From contig OX621247.1 in NCBI GenBank assembly GCA_951640165.1, positions 21,612,001 through 21,676,000 on the forward strand: DNA of 64,000 bases, written 5' to 3'. The stretch's first letter is position 1; each line of letters starts with the position of its first letter. The translations under genes were made by a program, and so were the position numbers. A model generated the notes under the pieces. That model was not told where the DNA came from. It did no database searches and worked only from the letters and a program-made list of their open reading frames with translations. The stretch comes from Pseudoips prasinana (Eukaryota > Arthropoda > Insecta > Lepidoptera > Nolidae). This document shows positions 32,646 through 45,033 of the stretch, piece by piece.

Positions 32646-33399
32646 TTTGACTTTGATCGCAATCTAGGGTCTAATCCTTATTACATAGTGATAGGATCGC
32701 CAATACATGGAGCCACGGTGCACCGTAAAAATAGTTTTTTTATTGAACACAGGAAATAATTTAAAAGTTCCCTCATTAACTACTTAGGTCTTAACAGCAA
32801 GCTTGCTAATTACACGAACATCTGTATCACACGCTTGCACATGATACGGGCATTAAGTGCGCCCCATTGTCTGGAGGGTGTCTGTCTGCATCAAGTGACT
32901 TGTTTTTTATCGCTTATTCTGTGTCGCGACTTTTGTGCAAACGACGTCTCGTGAATGGATACACTTTAGCTTCATAACGTCTTTATTCTGTTAGAAGTAA
33001 GGTGGTTTTTGTAAGGCAAATGGTTCTACTGACATGACATTTACTTTACATAGGCAGTAATTTGCTCGTGTAGCTTTCATGTAGCTTGTTGAGACGCTGA
33101 GCTTTGTTCATTACGTTTTGTGAATTTTGAAGGTAAGTGCTTGAGGACTTGAAGCAAGGAAATGCAAGAACTATCAACATAATAATGATGCTATTATTCT
33201 TCAATGAATGGAGCATTTCTTGCATAACCATGGGTCAATAGCCGTTAGACAACAGTCGTTGTTGAAGGCTTACTGGGTGTCACTATGGGCGAAAGAGAGA
33301 ATGGTACAATTATTATTTCTTCGTGATCCTAAGAAGACTTGAAGTTAAAGTTTCAGTGATGAGTTTGGTAAGCAGCGTTTATCTGTGCTAGAGAAGGTT
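32646..33399. other. no recognised feature
   Basis: Nothing identified apart from 'caacagtcgttgttgaaggc' at 33250, possibly an old SINE-G relic. Confidence 0.35.
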
Positions 33400-33490
33400 A
33401 AACAATGAGTGAGTGTTGCCATATATTTTGCAAGCGTTTTAGGCAACAGTAACCACTTACCATCAGGATGGATAAATACTTATTTACTGC
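33400..33490 (+). repeat. degenerate SINE-H-like relic
   Basis: 'gagtgttgccat' and 'aaccacttaccatcaggatg' resemble the SINE-H body. Similarity is weak. Confidence 0.3.
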
Positions 33491-34663
33491 CTCAAAATAG
33501 TATAAAGAATTTTCTAGTAAGAAATGCAGAATTTTAATAATATTTGGGAAGCAGGAGTAAAGACAACCATCCAAATGTGAGCAGACTCGAGGATGTCTGG
33601 TTGAGTTGTGGAACCACTCAATAACGCAGGATATTAAATGCGAAAATATTTACTCAGTCAGATATAAAAGCCTGTATCTACACACTCATCTGGAAAATGA
33701 CGGAAAATACATATGTTATAGCTAATAAATTATGTGTAATCTTAGTGCAATTATTTTGAAGCTGCCGACAATTTATTTTTTAACATATATGGTATTGAAT
33801 AGTTATATTGTAAAGTACATATTAAATACATATACTATGAATATATTTTGGTATCAAAATTTTGCTAATATGATTGCACCAGCTGGTACATGTCTATTTT
33901 TTTATGCAATATCTCAACTTAGTGCATCTCTTGTTATCTCTTAGATACTTTTGTGTGGATAAAGTTTTAACGTCTAATAAATGTATTTTAATTAATAAAC
34001 ATTTGCCGGCGTGGTTTGTCTCGTAACCCGTTTTTATACAGAGCCTGAGACCTAATCGTAACAGTAGGTCACATATGTGAGAAATAACATTTTCACAAGT
34101 CACGTACAAATCAAGCAGAGATTGATCTGCCTGGTACAAACCAATAATCTACAATTAATCAAACTGTAGCCGGTTATAACTTACGTAATAAGGTTACACG
34201 ACAATTGTCCTTTGGTAAGGTCATTATAATTCAGATAATTGAAGCATAATTCCTAGTACAGAGGTTAACAGGCAAATTAGTACAGGACCACAGGAATGTA
34301 GTAATTCACAAAACAAGCACTATACCTAATTTACTCTTTATTTTTATGCAATGGTTTTTTCTAGTAACCAAATAGTAGCTATTGGTCGCGCAAATTAACT
34401 TGGTTGAAAATGTCAAGTTTCTTTCGTGCTTAAATAATAGCAAACGATTATGATAAATAAATAAATGATCCAATATGCTCAGTCTACTTAAATTTTCCAC
34501 AAATTTTTAATTGATTTCGACTTCGCAATAATTAAACCTGTCAAAATAATTCCTGTCATAATTGGTCAATTTTTTTGAAGATTAGCCTAAAACAGTTGAC
34601 AAAAAGATTTTTTTTTTGTTGTTTTAAGTTCCTTATATACACCTACATATGTAATTATGCCAA
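33491..34663. other. about 1.2 kb with no recognised feature
   Basis: AT-rich. Frames of 64-81 codons at 33732-34500 on both strands have no recognised similarity. Confidence 0.35.
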
Positions 34664-34797
34664 GGTACACACGGCCACACATCAAGCTATACATTTCCAG
34701 TATAATCTGGTCTCGGTCTGGTATAGGGTTTACATACATTGACAGGTCAGTTTATATTAGAAATGTATAGCTTGATATGTAGCAGTGCGTACCATTG
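34664..34797. mobile_element. MITE-2, fold-back element
   Basis: The left arm 'ggtacacacggccacacatc' plus 'aagctatacatttccagtat' pairs with the right arm, whose reverse complement reads 'ggtacgcactgctacatatc' plus 'aagctatacatttctaatat'. The arms are about 46 bp with some mismatches, spacer about 45 bp. Outer boundaries are uncertain and no relative was seen in the window. Confidence 0.6.
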
Positions 34798-34989
34798 CTC
34801 AAAATTGTTATATAACCCATATATTTGGCATCCACCGAACAAGCTTTGCTTAGTGTGGTAGCGGCTGGTAATATTATATTATTATGTAATGTTTAAACAG
34901 GATTGTTAACGTAAATGAGAAAATGTTATTATTATAATATTATGTACTTCCAATTTTCATATTTATAATTTCTTGTGTTAATTCAGATT

Positions 34990-35200
34990 TTCATCATATC
35001 TGCCGAAAGATGTCCACTGCTGGACAAAGACCTTCCTCAAGGATCTCCACAATAGCCGGTCCTGCGCTGCCCGCATCCAGCGGCTTCCCGCGACCCTTGC
35101 AAGATCATCGGTCTACCTTGTTGTTGTTGTCGGCCCACGCTGCGTCTTCCAGTTCGTGGTCGCCACTCGAGAACCTTGCTGCCCCATCGGCCATAAAGAT
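34990..35200 (-). repeat. Tail-D LINE 3' end
   Basis: 'atcatatctgccgaaagatg', 'tccactgctggacaaagacc', 'cggtcctgcgctgcccgcat', 'agcggcttcccgcgaccctt' and 'cgtggtcgccactcgagaac' are the antisense of the ORF2 C-terminus and 3' end also seen at 13560-13790. The 75-codon plus-strand frame is its shadow. Confidence 0.7.
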
Positions 35201-35689
35201 TTTAGTATTTATATTTCGTAAAACGTTATTATATTGACATTACAAACAGAAAGGTAAATTTATTTATTGCTATAGTAGATGAATAACAAAATCCAAACAC
35301 TAAAGTGGCAACATGTTGTGTATGACAATCTATTAGCCACGAGCTTGTTAGAAAATCAATACAAAACCGTTTTGTCTTCAATCCGTGTCGCCTTATTCTC
35401 TATTCTTTGTGCCTTCCTACATACGAGTAATATGCAGTAATTTGATGTTATTGTGAGCCAGAACAATATCCTTACGAGTAGGTACAGGGAGTGTTGGCAT
35501 ACTGTTTTATTCTTACTTGTGTGATAAATTGATATATATATTTATGATGAATAATGTCCGAGGATATTATTATTATTATACAATTTAGTGTTTACACCAC
35601 TAATTTAATTTATATGGCTACATTACATATGTCTCTAATATAGCTGGTATGAAAATAACAAGGTCAAACTTTTTAAACTAATACACATA
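35201..35689. other. no recognised feature
   Basis: AT-rich DNA. Confidence 0.4.
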
Positions 35690-36300
35690 CCACGTGCCTA
35701 GTTAGTCGGCAGCTTCTAACGTTTCCTGGGAGGGAATGAGGGACAGTTGTGTCACTCGCAGACTGACTCATACTTTTCGAACACGTGTGCTTCGGTGAGT
35801 ATCTGAGTCGGATCAACTGAAAAGGGACAAAGTGACTCGGACTCTGGATAGTACACTCTCGCCTAATGCCCATACTGAGAGGCCGAGAGACAAGCGTTGG
35901 TCGCAGAGATCGGACGCGATCTGTCCCCGCCACTTGTCGTGTGTGCGAAATATGACGCCGTGATCTCCTTCTTTGAGACAGTAATGCTCCCGAGGGAGGC
36001 TGCTGAGCGGGGTAGGGATCTCTCACCAATCCCACTCGAAGGCGTAGGAGGCAGCCCTTTTCCCCCTCGGGGCTGCAGTGTTAGTAAGCGCAGTGTCCTC
36101 TACTGCCGCAGCGTACAAGCAGCTCCGTGGAGACAGCAATCTGTTTGCGGCACAGTTCCTGTGCCTAACAGAAGTCGGTAATCTGGGAGGACAAACACAG
36201 AACAGGACAGGACAGGTCATTACAAGTAAACAATACAACGCGCAATAAGGTGTGGAGCCCGGGGGGAGCCAGGGGGAGCCCTGTGGGCGACACACATGAT
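35690..36300 (+). pseudogene. R1-clade LINE, ORF2 C-terminus and 3' UTR, decayed
   Basis: The plus strand reads, across at least two frames, 'HVCFGEYLSRIN' (near 35775-35818) and then, from 35885, 'ERQALVAEIGRDLSPP' and 'YDAVISFFETVMLPREAAER' with 'GRDLSP'. R1-type ORF2 proteins end with a zinc-knuckle region, a helix beginning LVxxIGxDLSxPxVV, and VxSFCExVMxxKExAER before an Arg-rich tail. The Cys-His residues of the knuckle are lost and the frame shifts between the two blocks, so it is dead. About 120 bp of GC-rich 3' UTR follow to about 36300. Minus-strand frames of 93 and 120 codons here are shadows. Confidence 0.7.
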
Positions 36301-38164
36301 GCACAAACCCGCACTTGGTCCTTTTCCTGTTACATTACTCAAGTATAATTAACCTGCAAGTTAAAAAAGTCAATTTATCTGAAACGTTCTGTTGCGAATA
36401 TTGAGGCACCCACATCTATAAACATACCCGTTTCCTTTATGGTTGTTCCAGACCATAATATTCTACCACATTACTTCGTGTCGCGCAACCATAACACCTC
36501 ATTTTAACACGTTGCATGACAAAAAACTATCCAAGTTAGATGTTAGTTAATATTTTTCCCCTTTCAAACGACACTGCTATCATGATTCTCTAGCCTTTCA
36601 TTCGCAGTGTAACAGTAGGTAATTTCTGTGCAAATGTCTCAATTAACACAGAAAATGGTGATAAAAGCGACAGGGAATAAATTGGCACCGATTTTGTGCC
36701 TAATGACAATTCAGTGGCTGAGTAAAATCATGCTAGTCAGAGGTTTATTATAGTCCATTAGACGAATAATTGCTTCAATTATTTTAGAATTGAAGATATA
36801 TTGAAAAAATTACCGCCTGAGTTGGAGTTGGACTCGCGTGATTTGAGTTCTCCACGAATTGTTGGTACGAACTTCTAGCTGAGAAGAACTTAAATTTACT
36901 AGTTAAGATTATATTTCGAAACCATTAAAATAAACTTCTGCCAAAAAGCAATCTTGTGTTTTTAGGATAGATAGTACTATAATAGTGTTGAAAATATTAC
37001 AGGAACATAAGTATTTATAAAACAAATGTTTACACTCTACGAAACACCATCTATCACTCAATATCGTTGGACACAGAAATGCTCTTGTTAAGGTTCTATT
37101 TTACATTTTAAAGTATAGGTAAAGTAAGTATTTGGGGTTCCGCCCAAAAAGTGAAACTAGTTTATTAAGCAGATATACCAAACAATTTAAGTATTGCTTT
37201 TCCATACGTTATATTTTTATTGGTTTTACTGATCAAGACCTGAAGAAAAATTTAATGTGTAGAGACGCTCAGCGCATGGGGCCCGAAAGCACGAGTTATT
37301 TTTATAGCGAAAAAGTAAAAGGTTTGGTCGACTCCTCAATGAGTTAAAGTCGCCTTTTGAAACTATGTAAACTGGTTTGAACTGGATATTTGCTGTTTAC
37401 TTAATAATAAGAATATTTAAATCATAATAAATTACACATTACTTATGTATCATTGACAGCTTTCGCAGCCAAATAGTGACAACCATAGGCAAAATGTTGA
37501 TACTTATATTGGTTATATTACTCGCAAAAAGGATATTTATTCTTCAAACTTTTTTATTGTATGTTTGCCTATTTGTATTGAATAAAGTCAAAAACTTTTA
37601 ATTTCACAAAATTATCATAATAAAACATAAAAATTAATGACAAACATAATTCAGTAAAAAAATGTCATTCAAATGTCATCTGTAATAATCTAAATCTAGT
37701 TTTCTAACTAATAAAGATTTTATTTTCATTTTAAATATGTCGATACCAAACTATCTCCATCATTTGGCACTTATTATAAATGATTTCACCCATGATGACA
37801 AAATTATAAATAATTTAATATTATTAAATAGCAAACGATTAAAAATCTGCTGTTTAGTATAGGTTGGTACATAACCTATATTAAGTACTAAATCTTTTAT
37901 AACTCTGCTCACAGATTGTCAAAATCCATGGAATTTTTAGTGATTGGCTGATAATTTATAGACCCATTAATTGACAACACTTTCATATTTTTACATCCAG
38001 GCCCAATATACTATGAAAACGTATCTGTCTCCTTTATCTTTCTACCTGTATGAAGCCGATGCGGATCGTTAGTATAATATATTTAAATAACCGTGTTTAA
38101 ATATTTTAAACAAAAAATATTAACTATAATGTATTGTAGTCAATATTTTTTTATTTCAAAATAA
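36301..38164. other. about 1.9 kb with no recognised feature
   Basis: AT-rich with no element termini. A 71-codon frame at 37132-37347 is unrecognised. Confidence 0.4.
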
Positions 38165-38345
38165 CTGGGCAGCAGCGTCTCTCTGTGTACTTACTATGCC
38201 CATCAGACTGCGATCGCAAACCCTTCCGCCAAGCATGGCGATTACAGCATATCTCTCCAAATTATAGATACAATTTCATTTTAAAAATCTTTTAGAGTCT
38301 CTTTTACAAAGCAGTAGACGCCGGCAGACATGGTGATGATGATAT
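38165..38345 (+). repeat. Tail-R, degraded
   Basis: 'actgggcagcagcgtctctc', 'cttccgccaagcatggcgat', 'tacagcatatctctccaaat' and 'gacatggtgatgatgat' follow the family order with losses. Confidence 0.55.
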
Positions 38346-38796
38346 TTTAATTTAAGGGCCACCCACTATAGTTTCAATTTAAAAAAAAATGGTTTTCCTC
38401 AGTTTTTGTACACAAATCACAACATGCTTTGAAAAAGCATCATTATCCTTCTCAGATCGAAATATAAGAATACCTTATACTTTATTGTCTAAGCAATAAC
38501 GACTGCTTTAGCAGTAACTAATCATAATAGGACTTTTTTAAGTCCCTTGTTCATAACTGGCGTTCATAACGTCACCTCAGAAAGCAATAGTAGGTGTTGA
38601 TTAAAGTGTTCAAGTCGAGAGTTAAATTCGACACTGTCAAACTCTAAAGTAAGTTCCATTTTCGTAGAATTTAACAGTTTTAAGCTGTTACTTTAACTTA
38701 ATTACTTATTTATAACAGTTGTCTTGCACATAATCGTCATAAGTATAAATTATTTCATGTTATATCAGTTACTTTTCAAAGATTTTTTGTGTTATG
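38346..38796. other. no recognised feature
   Basis: AT-rich DNA. Confidence 0.4.
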
Positions 38797-38798
38797 TA

Positions 38799-38933
38799 CA
38801 GACGCCAGCACATCAAGCTACCCCAATCTGTCAAATTTCTCCAATTGAAAGTGAACCTTATGCTTTTGTGATAAAGTTGAAAATCTATAAAAGAAATTTG
38901 GCAGATTGGGGTAGCTGGATATGCTGGCGTCTG
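38799..38933. mobile_element. MITE-1, copy 4 (inverted relative to copies 1 and 3)
   Basis: TA|CAGACGCCAGCACATCAAGC to ATGCTGGCGTCTG|TA. The middle reads 'ccttatgcttttgtgataaa', the reverse complement of that in copies 1 and 3. The ends are the best preserved of the five. Confidence 0.9.
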
Positions 38934-38935
38934 TA

Positions 38936-40740
38936 CTTAAAGTAACTAAACTTTTTTATTCGGTTCGGTTCGGGGTTCGGACCTCGGTTCAGCGTTGACG
39001 TGAATTTACAATGAAGGTAATATATGTTTGGAGAGACTTGCTAACCTTAGATATGGTGTACTACAACGCACACCAGACCCAGTCCTGCACTCAGTAGTAG
39101 AATAATAGAGGCATCTCTATTGGACAAACTGATAATACTAGCCAAATTCTGTAGCATATAGGAGTCCCTTGGCAAAGTTGGATTGGATCAAGCCACTAGT
39201 GGCTGGATAGACTTCCTAAGACTGAAATATATAAGGTTTCTAGCAAACTCCACCACGAGGTAACGTAACAAAATGCTTTATATATTAAACATTAATTTTA
39301 TGGGTATTCATTGTGATACTTATGATAGCCAGATAGTTAATTAGCATATGCTATCTGAGAAACTGTTAGACTGCTCCTTAAAGCAAAGCTAGGTTAAATA
39401 GTGCAGTCAGTACCCTAGCGGATGACCGCTAGCAAATAGGATACTTGAAGCTATCTGTTCTAGCTTTAGAAAAAAGAACAAAATCATGTCCGAAGCCGTC
39501 GAGCGGCTTAAACTACGCCGGCACAAAGGTTAAGTTACATGAATATTTACAGCTCTTGGTTAGGAATTAGTTTTGTAAATTCCAAAGTTGCGCCCAACCT
39601 TATCTTCTTCTTTGCCTTCACCTCTTCCAGTTATGCGTGTATTAATAACTTCCCTAGTAATCATCGTGACCTATAAGGACAAGCCTTTGCACGGAACCCA
39701 GGTTTATCAACCAATTATTTTTAGTTAATTCTCTCTCCATTCACATCAGCGAGCCCAACGGAACACGAGAGCAGTTGAATTTGCGTACCCACCTGTGTAC
39801 TATCCGGCAAAAATAGCTATTCTCGTTGGGACTGGCTACCATGGGTAAATTTCGACCAGGATTAAATTTAACTATCTCTTATTATAAGAACATCTACTTG
39901 GTTCCTTATATTTCATTTGGACGCAATATTTATTCGCTTAGTTTGCCTTGCCTCGTAAAACAAAATAGTACGCAACTCTAACTTACAGAGTATGTGCAGT
40001 TAAAATAACTGCAGTTGCCTTCCTGTGTGTGGGTTGTTGTACCTTGTCATATCGAAGAGGAGGGATGGGTCAGTATAGCGTGAATAATTCCCTTGATTTT
40101 GCAAGACATAGCCATAGGTCATGGTTACTGTTTATTTCCTGACTTGCCTGTTTGTTATTTATTCTGTAGTATGCTTATTTCTTTACTGGCTTATTTACCG
40201 CCGTATGATCATTTATCGACTAGCTTATTCGATTATGGCTATGGCTATTTCTTGTTTCTGTTTATTTGGTGCCGTATACTTATTTGCGGACTAGGTTATA
40301 AAAGAAGAATACAACTTATAAAATGAGCATAATGCTTTTTGTTTCATAGCTAACTGCTTCTAGTTGAAATTACGCTTTTTTCCATAAAATACTAGCGTTA
40401 GTCTGAAATAATATATGAGTTGGTCCGACAGAGCAATTATTTTAATTTAAAGGACTTGACGGCAACTTTTGGAGACAATATCGCTGTGGAAGTGCATTTT
40501 ATGTTCACAGTACCTGTTCGCAGTTTAGTTGCGAGCCAAATGTTTATGCGCCATAAATCTTGAAACAATTGCTCTTAGGCATTTGCACACTTGCGACTTC
40601 ACGACTGACTTACAACCGACTTTTTTGTATTTAATAGGTACACAAGAACACAAAAGTGAATTTAACATAATGCTTAAGCCGATTTCAATGCGTTTCAATG
40701 TTTTTTTGAGTTATAAGTTCTTTGTTCACTTTTTAAAATT
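38936..40740. other. about 1.8 kb with no recognised feature
   Basis: It includes a short TTCGG-rich patch at 38959-38990. A 77-codon frame at 40093-40326 rich in Leu, Tyr and Phe and a 90-codon frame at 40529-40801 have no recognised similarity. Confidence 0.35.
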
Positions 40741-40975
40741 CTTCTTATCTGCCGACGTATGTCCACATTGGACAAAAACCTCAACAATGGAATTTTGGTA
40801 ATATATTGATGTGGCATAATCGCCACGCTTGAGAGACGGAGCAATTGCTATAAGCTCATAGTACTCAGTTTACTGATATTCTAGTATACATTATCTTAGG
40901 ACGAGTTCTACGCCCCACATGAGATGCGATGGAGTGGTGATATTCGTTGCCATTAGCCATATAGCATATCTTTTT
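40741..40975. repeat. Tail-C joined to a LINE 3' end relic
   Basis: 'atctgccgacgtatgtccac' and 'attggacaaaaacctc' (40748-40783) are a decayed Tail-D-like start. They are followed by the Tail-C block 'ggcataatcgccacgcttga', 'gacgagttctacgccccaca' and 'gttgccattagccatat'. Confidence 0.5.
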
Positions 40976-41079
40976 AGTATATTTTACAGTTATCATGTGT
41001 GCTCTACAGAAGTCCACATATTGATACCACGTATTAGTATACTTAGTTGGTTAATAAATAGTGATTATATGCTCATAAC

Positions 41080-41495
41080 TTGAGTTGGTGCAGGCGATCA
41101 ACCCCCCTCGTCCGTCGCCCACTACACATCTGGACCCGAGGTGGTGGCGCGTGTTCCACGCGCGGCCTACTTAGAAGTTGCCGGGGAGGTGTTACTCTCC
41201 CCCCGCGAATGCGAGGAGGCCCGCAGGTATGGACCAGCACCAGCCGGGGTCGCGGAAGTATCGTACGTTCCCGAGACCCCCGGCGCAGGTGTGAAATGGA
41301 ACACCGGGGTGGTTTTTACCCGGTGGTATGGCTCTATTTTTTCCGGGGTGGAAAATCCTCCATGGATGTCCTTGGGGGAGTCGGAGGGGTCTGTCAGACT
41401 CCTACTGACTAAAAACCACCCCGGTGTTCCATCTCACACCTGCGCCGGGGGTCTCGGGAACGTACGATACTTCCGCCGAAGGGCTTTTATACATT
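41080..41495 (+). other. GC-rich island with a 67 bp inverted repeat
   Basis: It contrasts sharply in base composition with its neighbours. Two overlapping plus-strand frames (41080-41412 and 41141-41497, 110 and 118 codons) are open because of the GC-rich composition. Neither is recognisable, though 'VVARVPRAAYLEVAG' and 'LLSPRECEEARRYGP' look protein-like. The right portion 'tctgtcagactcctactgac' resembles a phrase common in lepidopteran retroelement-derived repeats. I read it as a transposable-element fragment with a later inverted duplication; its class is unknown. Confidence 0.45.
41252..41476. repeat. 67 bp inverted repeat, 91 bp spacer
   Basis: 41252-41318 (gcggaagtatcgtacgttcc...) and 41410-41476 are reverse complements with a single mismatch (gaaatgg versus gagatgg). 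The arms are GC-rich and could form a very stable hairpin. Confidence 0.9.
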
Positions 41496-41613
41496 AAAGT
41501 AAAAAAATACAATAGAGTATATAGTCTTGTTGAATATTTTATACAAACAACTTACCATAAAATCTTGATATTGGTAGTTCAGAAATACATTTTAAGAAAA
41601 ATCTTGAAATTTA

Positions 41614-41738
41614 CAGACGCCAAGCTACCCGACTCTGTAAAATTTTCCCAATTTAAAGTGAACCTTATGCTTTTGTCATAAAGTTGAAAATCTTCAAAAG
41701 AAATTATACATTGGGGTAGCTGGATGTGCGGGCGTCAG
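41614..41738. mobile_element. MITE-1, copy 5
   Basis: TA|CAGACGCCAAGCTACCC (about 9 bp of the inverted end missing) to TGCGGGCGTCAG|TA, middle 'ccttatgcttttgtcataaa'. TA sites remain on both sides. Confidence 0.8.
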
Positions 41739-41740
41739 TA

Positions 41741-43404
41741 CATAATAGTAAAGAAGAGAGGCAACGGTTAGATGATGTGAGCAACTTGTACCGTACTTAT
41801 TGCCATATATAGTTTATGTGCTTTACCTTTATTTTACTAATTACTGCGACTAATGAGCGTAGTCTATAGAATTAGGTTCAGAGAGAGATGGAGCATGAGT
41901 TAGAGCCAAATAGCAGTACTTTTAGTTTAATTCGATGAGCTCACAGAAAATTAACTGTTAAACTGGATAACGGACTGTCTGTATGTCCAGTATCGTCCAG
42001 CTCCATTCAGCCGTTTTAACGTGACTGACTTTTACAATTATTATATTAGTCGGATAGGATATTAATAACAACTGCTTATGAATATTTGAGCGGAATATTT
42101 ATAGTATATTTTGTTAGCATTGCATGCCTATTAAAAGCAGTTTAAGATCACAATATATCTGCCTAGAGAATAATGTACTTATTTATTTATTAAAGAATTA
42201 TTCCGAGTACCTACTTGTGTGACCAAACTGTGGCATTGCTAGATAGGTTTTTAAGTCTTAGCTGAACATGATTTTACCTGAATATATAGCATCAACATCT
42301 TAAAAAAATAAGCTTACTATTGGGTCATGGCATTGAAAATATTTACACATGTATAAAATCGCAAAACCGACTCCAATTTCAATTCAAAAACTGTAACAAA
42401 TAACCAAGATATCGGGTAACATATACAAATACAGAAAAAAATCTCAGGTATGTACAGTAAACTCCTTCTAGCTACTTACTCCTTTCTGCTAGACATGCTC
42501 ACGCTCATATAAGGGCCCAGGCCAACACAAGCTGTGTGCTGCCGATGACGGATACGTCTGGGAAAACATCAACATCATAATCATCATTTTATGAAGTCGG
42601 TTAATAAACCCGCGAGAATAATTAATATTAAACAATTACAAGGCTATTTTTCATAGACTTATATGTAGAATACATATAGGTCAATGCTATTTTTAAATAG
42701 GTTTTACCTGTTTCTCTGTGTAACCGTTTATGCCCCGTAGGAATCAATAAATCCCTATTTATTACTATTCTAAATCCAGGAGCTTCTTTTTAATATAATT
42801 TTTTCTAACTTTGGGCGTTCGCGTTGATGAGTCAGTCACTGAGTGAGTCTTGATTTGTGAAGTGTATTCACAACAACGAAAACACTATAAATAGCAAAGC
42901 TAATTATTTCAAATCGCTTTTTAATGACATCTAATTAATCGCACACGGATGTCGTAACAGTGTGTTCCTTTGAAAATTGCTTGCTTTAGCATCAAATGCA
43001 TCACGGCTACAACAATCGAGGCCGCTAGAAACTGCAGTTTATCCAGACCAAACTCGTCGCACAATCTCAAGTGCCCATTCTGTGCGTCGTCAAGCTTAAT
43101 GGCCACCAACAAATGGTCCTATTTATCGTAAAATCGACACTAAAACAGACTAACACATCGTTTCGGCAAAACACGTTGTAAATTTTATATGGTCTGCTGT
43201 ATAGAAGTTGTGATGAAAGCTACATTTTGACGGGCCAATACAAAGGTGCGGGGTGGTAAACTGCGATTGAAAACAATAATTTCGGTTTTGTGTAGAACTT
43301 TTAGAGTAGAATTGATTTCTAGTACAAACTTGATGCGTATCGATTGAAAAGTGATAGTTTAATTTATCTAATAATATTTCCGATTTTATGTAATACTAAT
43401 ATTA
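41741..43404. other. about 1.7 kb with no confident feature
   Basis: AT-rich. 'aaaccgactcc' near 42364 and 'gaagtcggtt' near 42594 may be the decayed ends of an old element. A 63-codon minus frame at 42921-43112 is unrecognised. Confidence 0.35.
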
Positions 43405-43690
43405 TTATTTGACTGGTCTGTTAGTCTTGTGGTTGGTAACTCTGACTGCTAAGACAAAGGTCGTCGGTTCGATTCCCACCTAGCACAAATATTTGTGTAA
43501 TGAACTTGACTATTTGTTTTGTGTCTGGGTGTAATTTGTCTATGTGTATGTGTGAGGTGTATGTATGTATGAATAATTTCTAAGTATTTCTATCAGTTGT
43601 CTGGTTGCCATGTTACAAGCTCTGCCTAATTTGGGATCAGATAGCAGTGTGTAAATTGTCCCAAGATATTTGTTATTATTTTTATACATC
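43405..43690 (+). repeat. SINE-B
   Basis: A box region 'tagtcttgtggttggtaact', B box 'gtcggttcgattcccaccta', body 'gcacaaatatttgtgtaatg', 'tgtctgggtgtaatttgtct', 'gtctggttgccatgttacaa' and 'tttgggatcagatagcagtg', with a TTATT tail. Confidence 0.9.
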
Positions 43691-44534
43691 TGTGTATCCC
43701 TTCTTATGCCGATATCTTATGGCAGACGGACTAAGATCGAAGTGTTGCCCCGAATGAAGGAAGTACGAAGGAAGTGCTTTGGTCATTATTTTATAGAAAC
43801 TTACACACTATCATACAATATTTAATATACTACTTTCTGGAAACTATAATAAGTATATTGTGGTAACTCTAGTATTTGGAGTGGAGTTATTTGATGGAGT
43901 TACTTAGGGACCAAGCCTGCAGTGGACGTAACTATGGACCCTATGAGCTTCCAAATACGGCTCATTTGTATTTTTATAATTTTTCTGCAATAGTATTTTG
44001 TAAATTATGTGTGCTGTTTTATTAATTTTATATATAAGAGTTATATCTGGTCTATTGTAGTTAGTATCGATTCGCCTAGCGCGGACGAAGTGATGCTTTT
44101 TAATAACAACTTATCTTTCCGACATAGTTCTTGTGAAAATACATTTTTAATTGTGGCAAATCAGTTTTGATGCGTGTTACAAATTGATCCTTTTTTGGAA
44201 CACTTTATATTCAAAATTCTTATGCTATTGTAAATTTTATACGTCATTGTCAGTTCAAAGTTTTGCCTATTTGATAAACCATAGATTCTCCTTTTATCAG
44301 CGTATTATAGTTATATGTTTCATTTCCTTCCGATACTTAACAAACATTAAAAAGCGTCGACCAATAATATAATTTGTCCATTGCACTTCATCGGTGCGCG
44401 TATTATAAGCAGTTTCAGTAGGTTGGCAGTTCTGTACACACATGACCTATTCATAGAGACAGATGTAACGACATTTAGATAAGGTTAGTAAAAGACACAA
44501 TCACCATGAGTATATCAAAATTGATTAATCGTAC
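43691..44534. other. no recognised feature
   Basis: AT-rich; 73-codon frame at 44151-44372 unrecognised. Confidence 0.4.
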
Positions 44535-44717
44535 TAATATTATAAACGCGAAAGTTTGTTAGTATGAATGTATAGAGATATGGATGATTGTTACTCTTAC
44601 ACGCAAAAACTATGGAACTGATTTTGATGAAACTTTGTAGTAATATAGCTTATAAATCCAAATAACACATAGGCTATAAATTATGAAGTTTAACGCGGGT
44701 AGAACCGTGGGGCTAGT
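44535..44717 (+). mobile_element. Helitron fragment, third family
   Basis: It runs from 'ctaatattataaacgcgaaa' through 'gaactgattttgatgaaact' and 'aacacataggctataaatta' to 'aacgcgggtagaaccgtggg' and GCTAG. It is the sense counterpart of 50325-50495 and ends with the Helitron-type hairpin and CTAG. Confidence 0.8.
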
Positions 44718-44764
44718 ACATATTTAAACACAATACAGGTGCTTTATCGACATTCGTGTAATGC

Positions 44765-44885
44765 TGGCTGGTGGGCTTTCAACTACCTACTTACGGGTCA
44801 CATAGATAGTTGTTATGTGCGAGAATTGAATTTGGGATACAAATTGGCGAGGCGGCTGTCTTAACCACCGCGCCATACGTACAGT
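44765..44885 (-). repeat. tRNA-headed SINE-like fragment
   Basis: Antisense B-box-like 'gagaattgaatttgggatac' and A-box-like 'cttaaccaccgcgccatacg'. The body is unlike SINE-A and B, resembling the 29.6 kb copy in style. Confidence 0.4.
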
Positions 44886-45033
44886 CAAACATTTAACACA
44901 ACTAGCGAACTTAAGTTTTTGTCAATTAGTAAACTGGTACATACACAACCTTGATTGTGGAAGTTTGACTCGCTCTTGGCAATATTTGTGAATAAAAAAT
45001 TACCTTGGTGCTCTCGAGTTCGGTCCAACAGAT

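Noticed and set aside
20074..41738. Regular recurrence of a ~130 bp sequence as a possible CRISPR-like array
   Set aside because: Copies are kilobases apart, in both orientations and flanked by TA; this is a dispersed MITE in a eukaryotic genome.
42360..42605. Possible element bounded by 'aaaccgactcc' and 'gaagtcggtt'
   Set aside because: The matching inverted ends are only about 9-10 bp with no flanking duplication; too weak to call.
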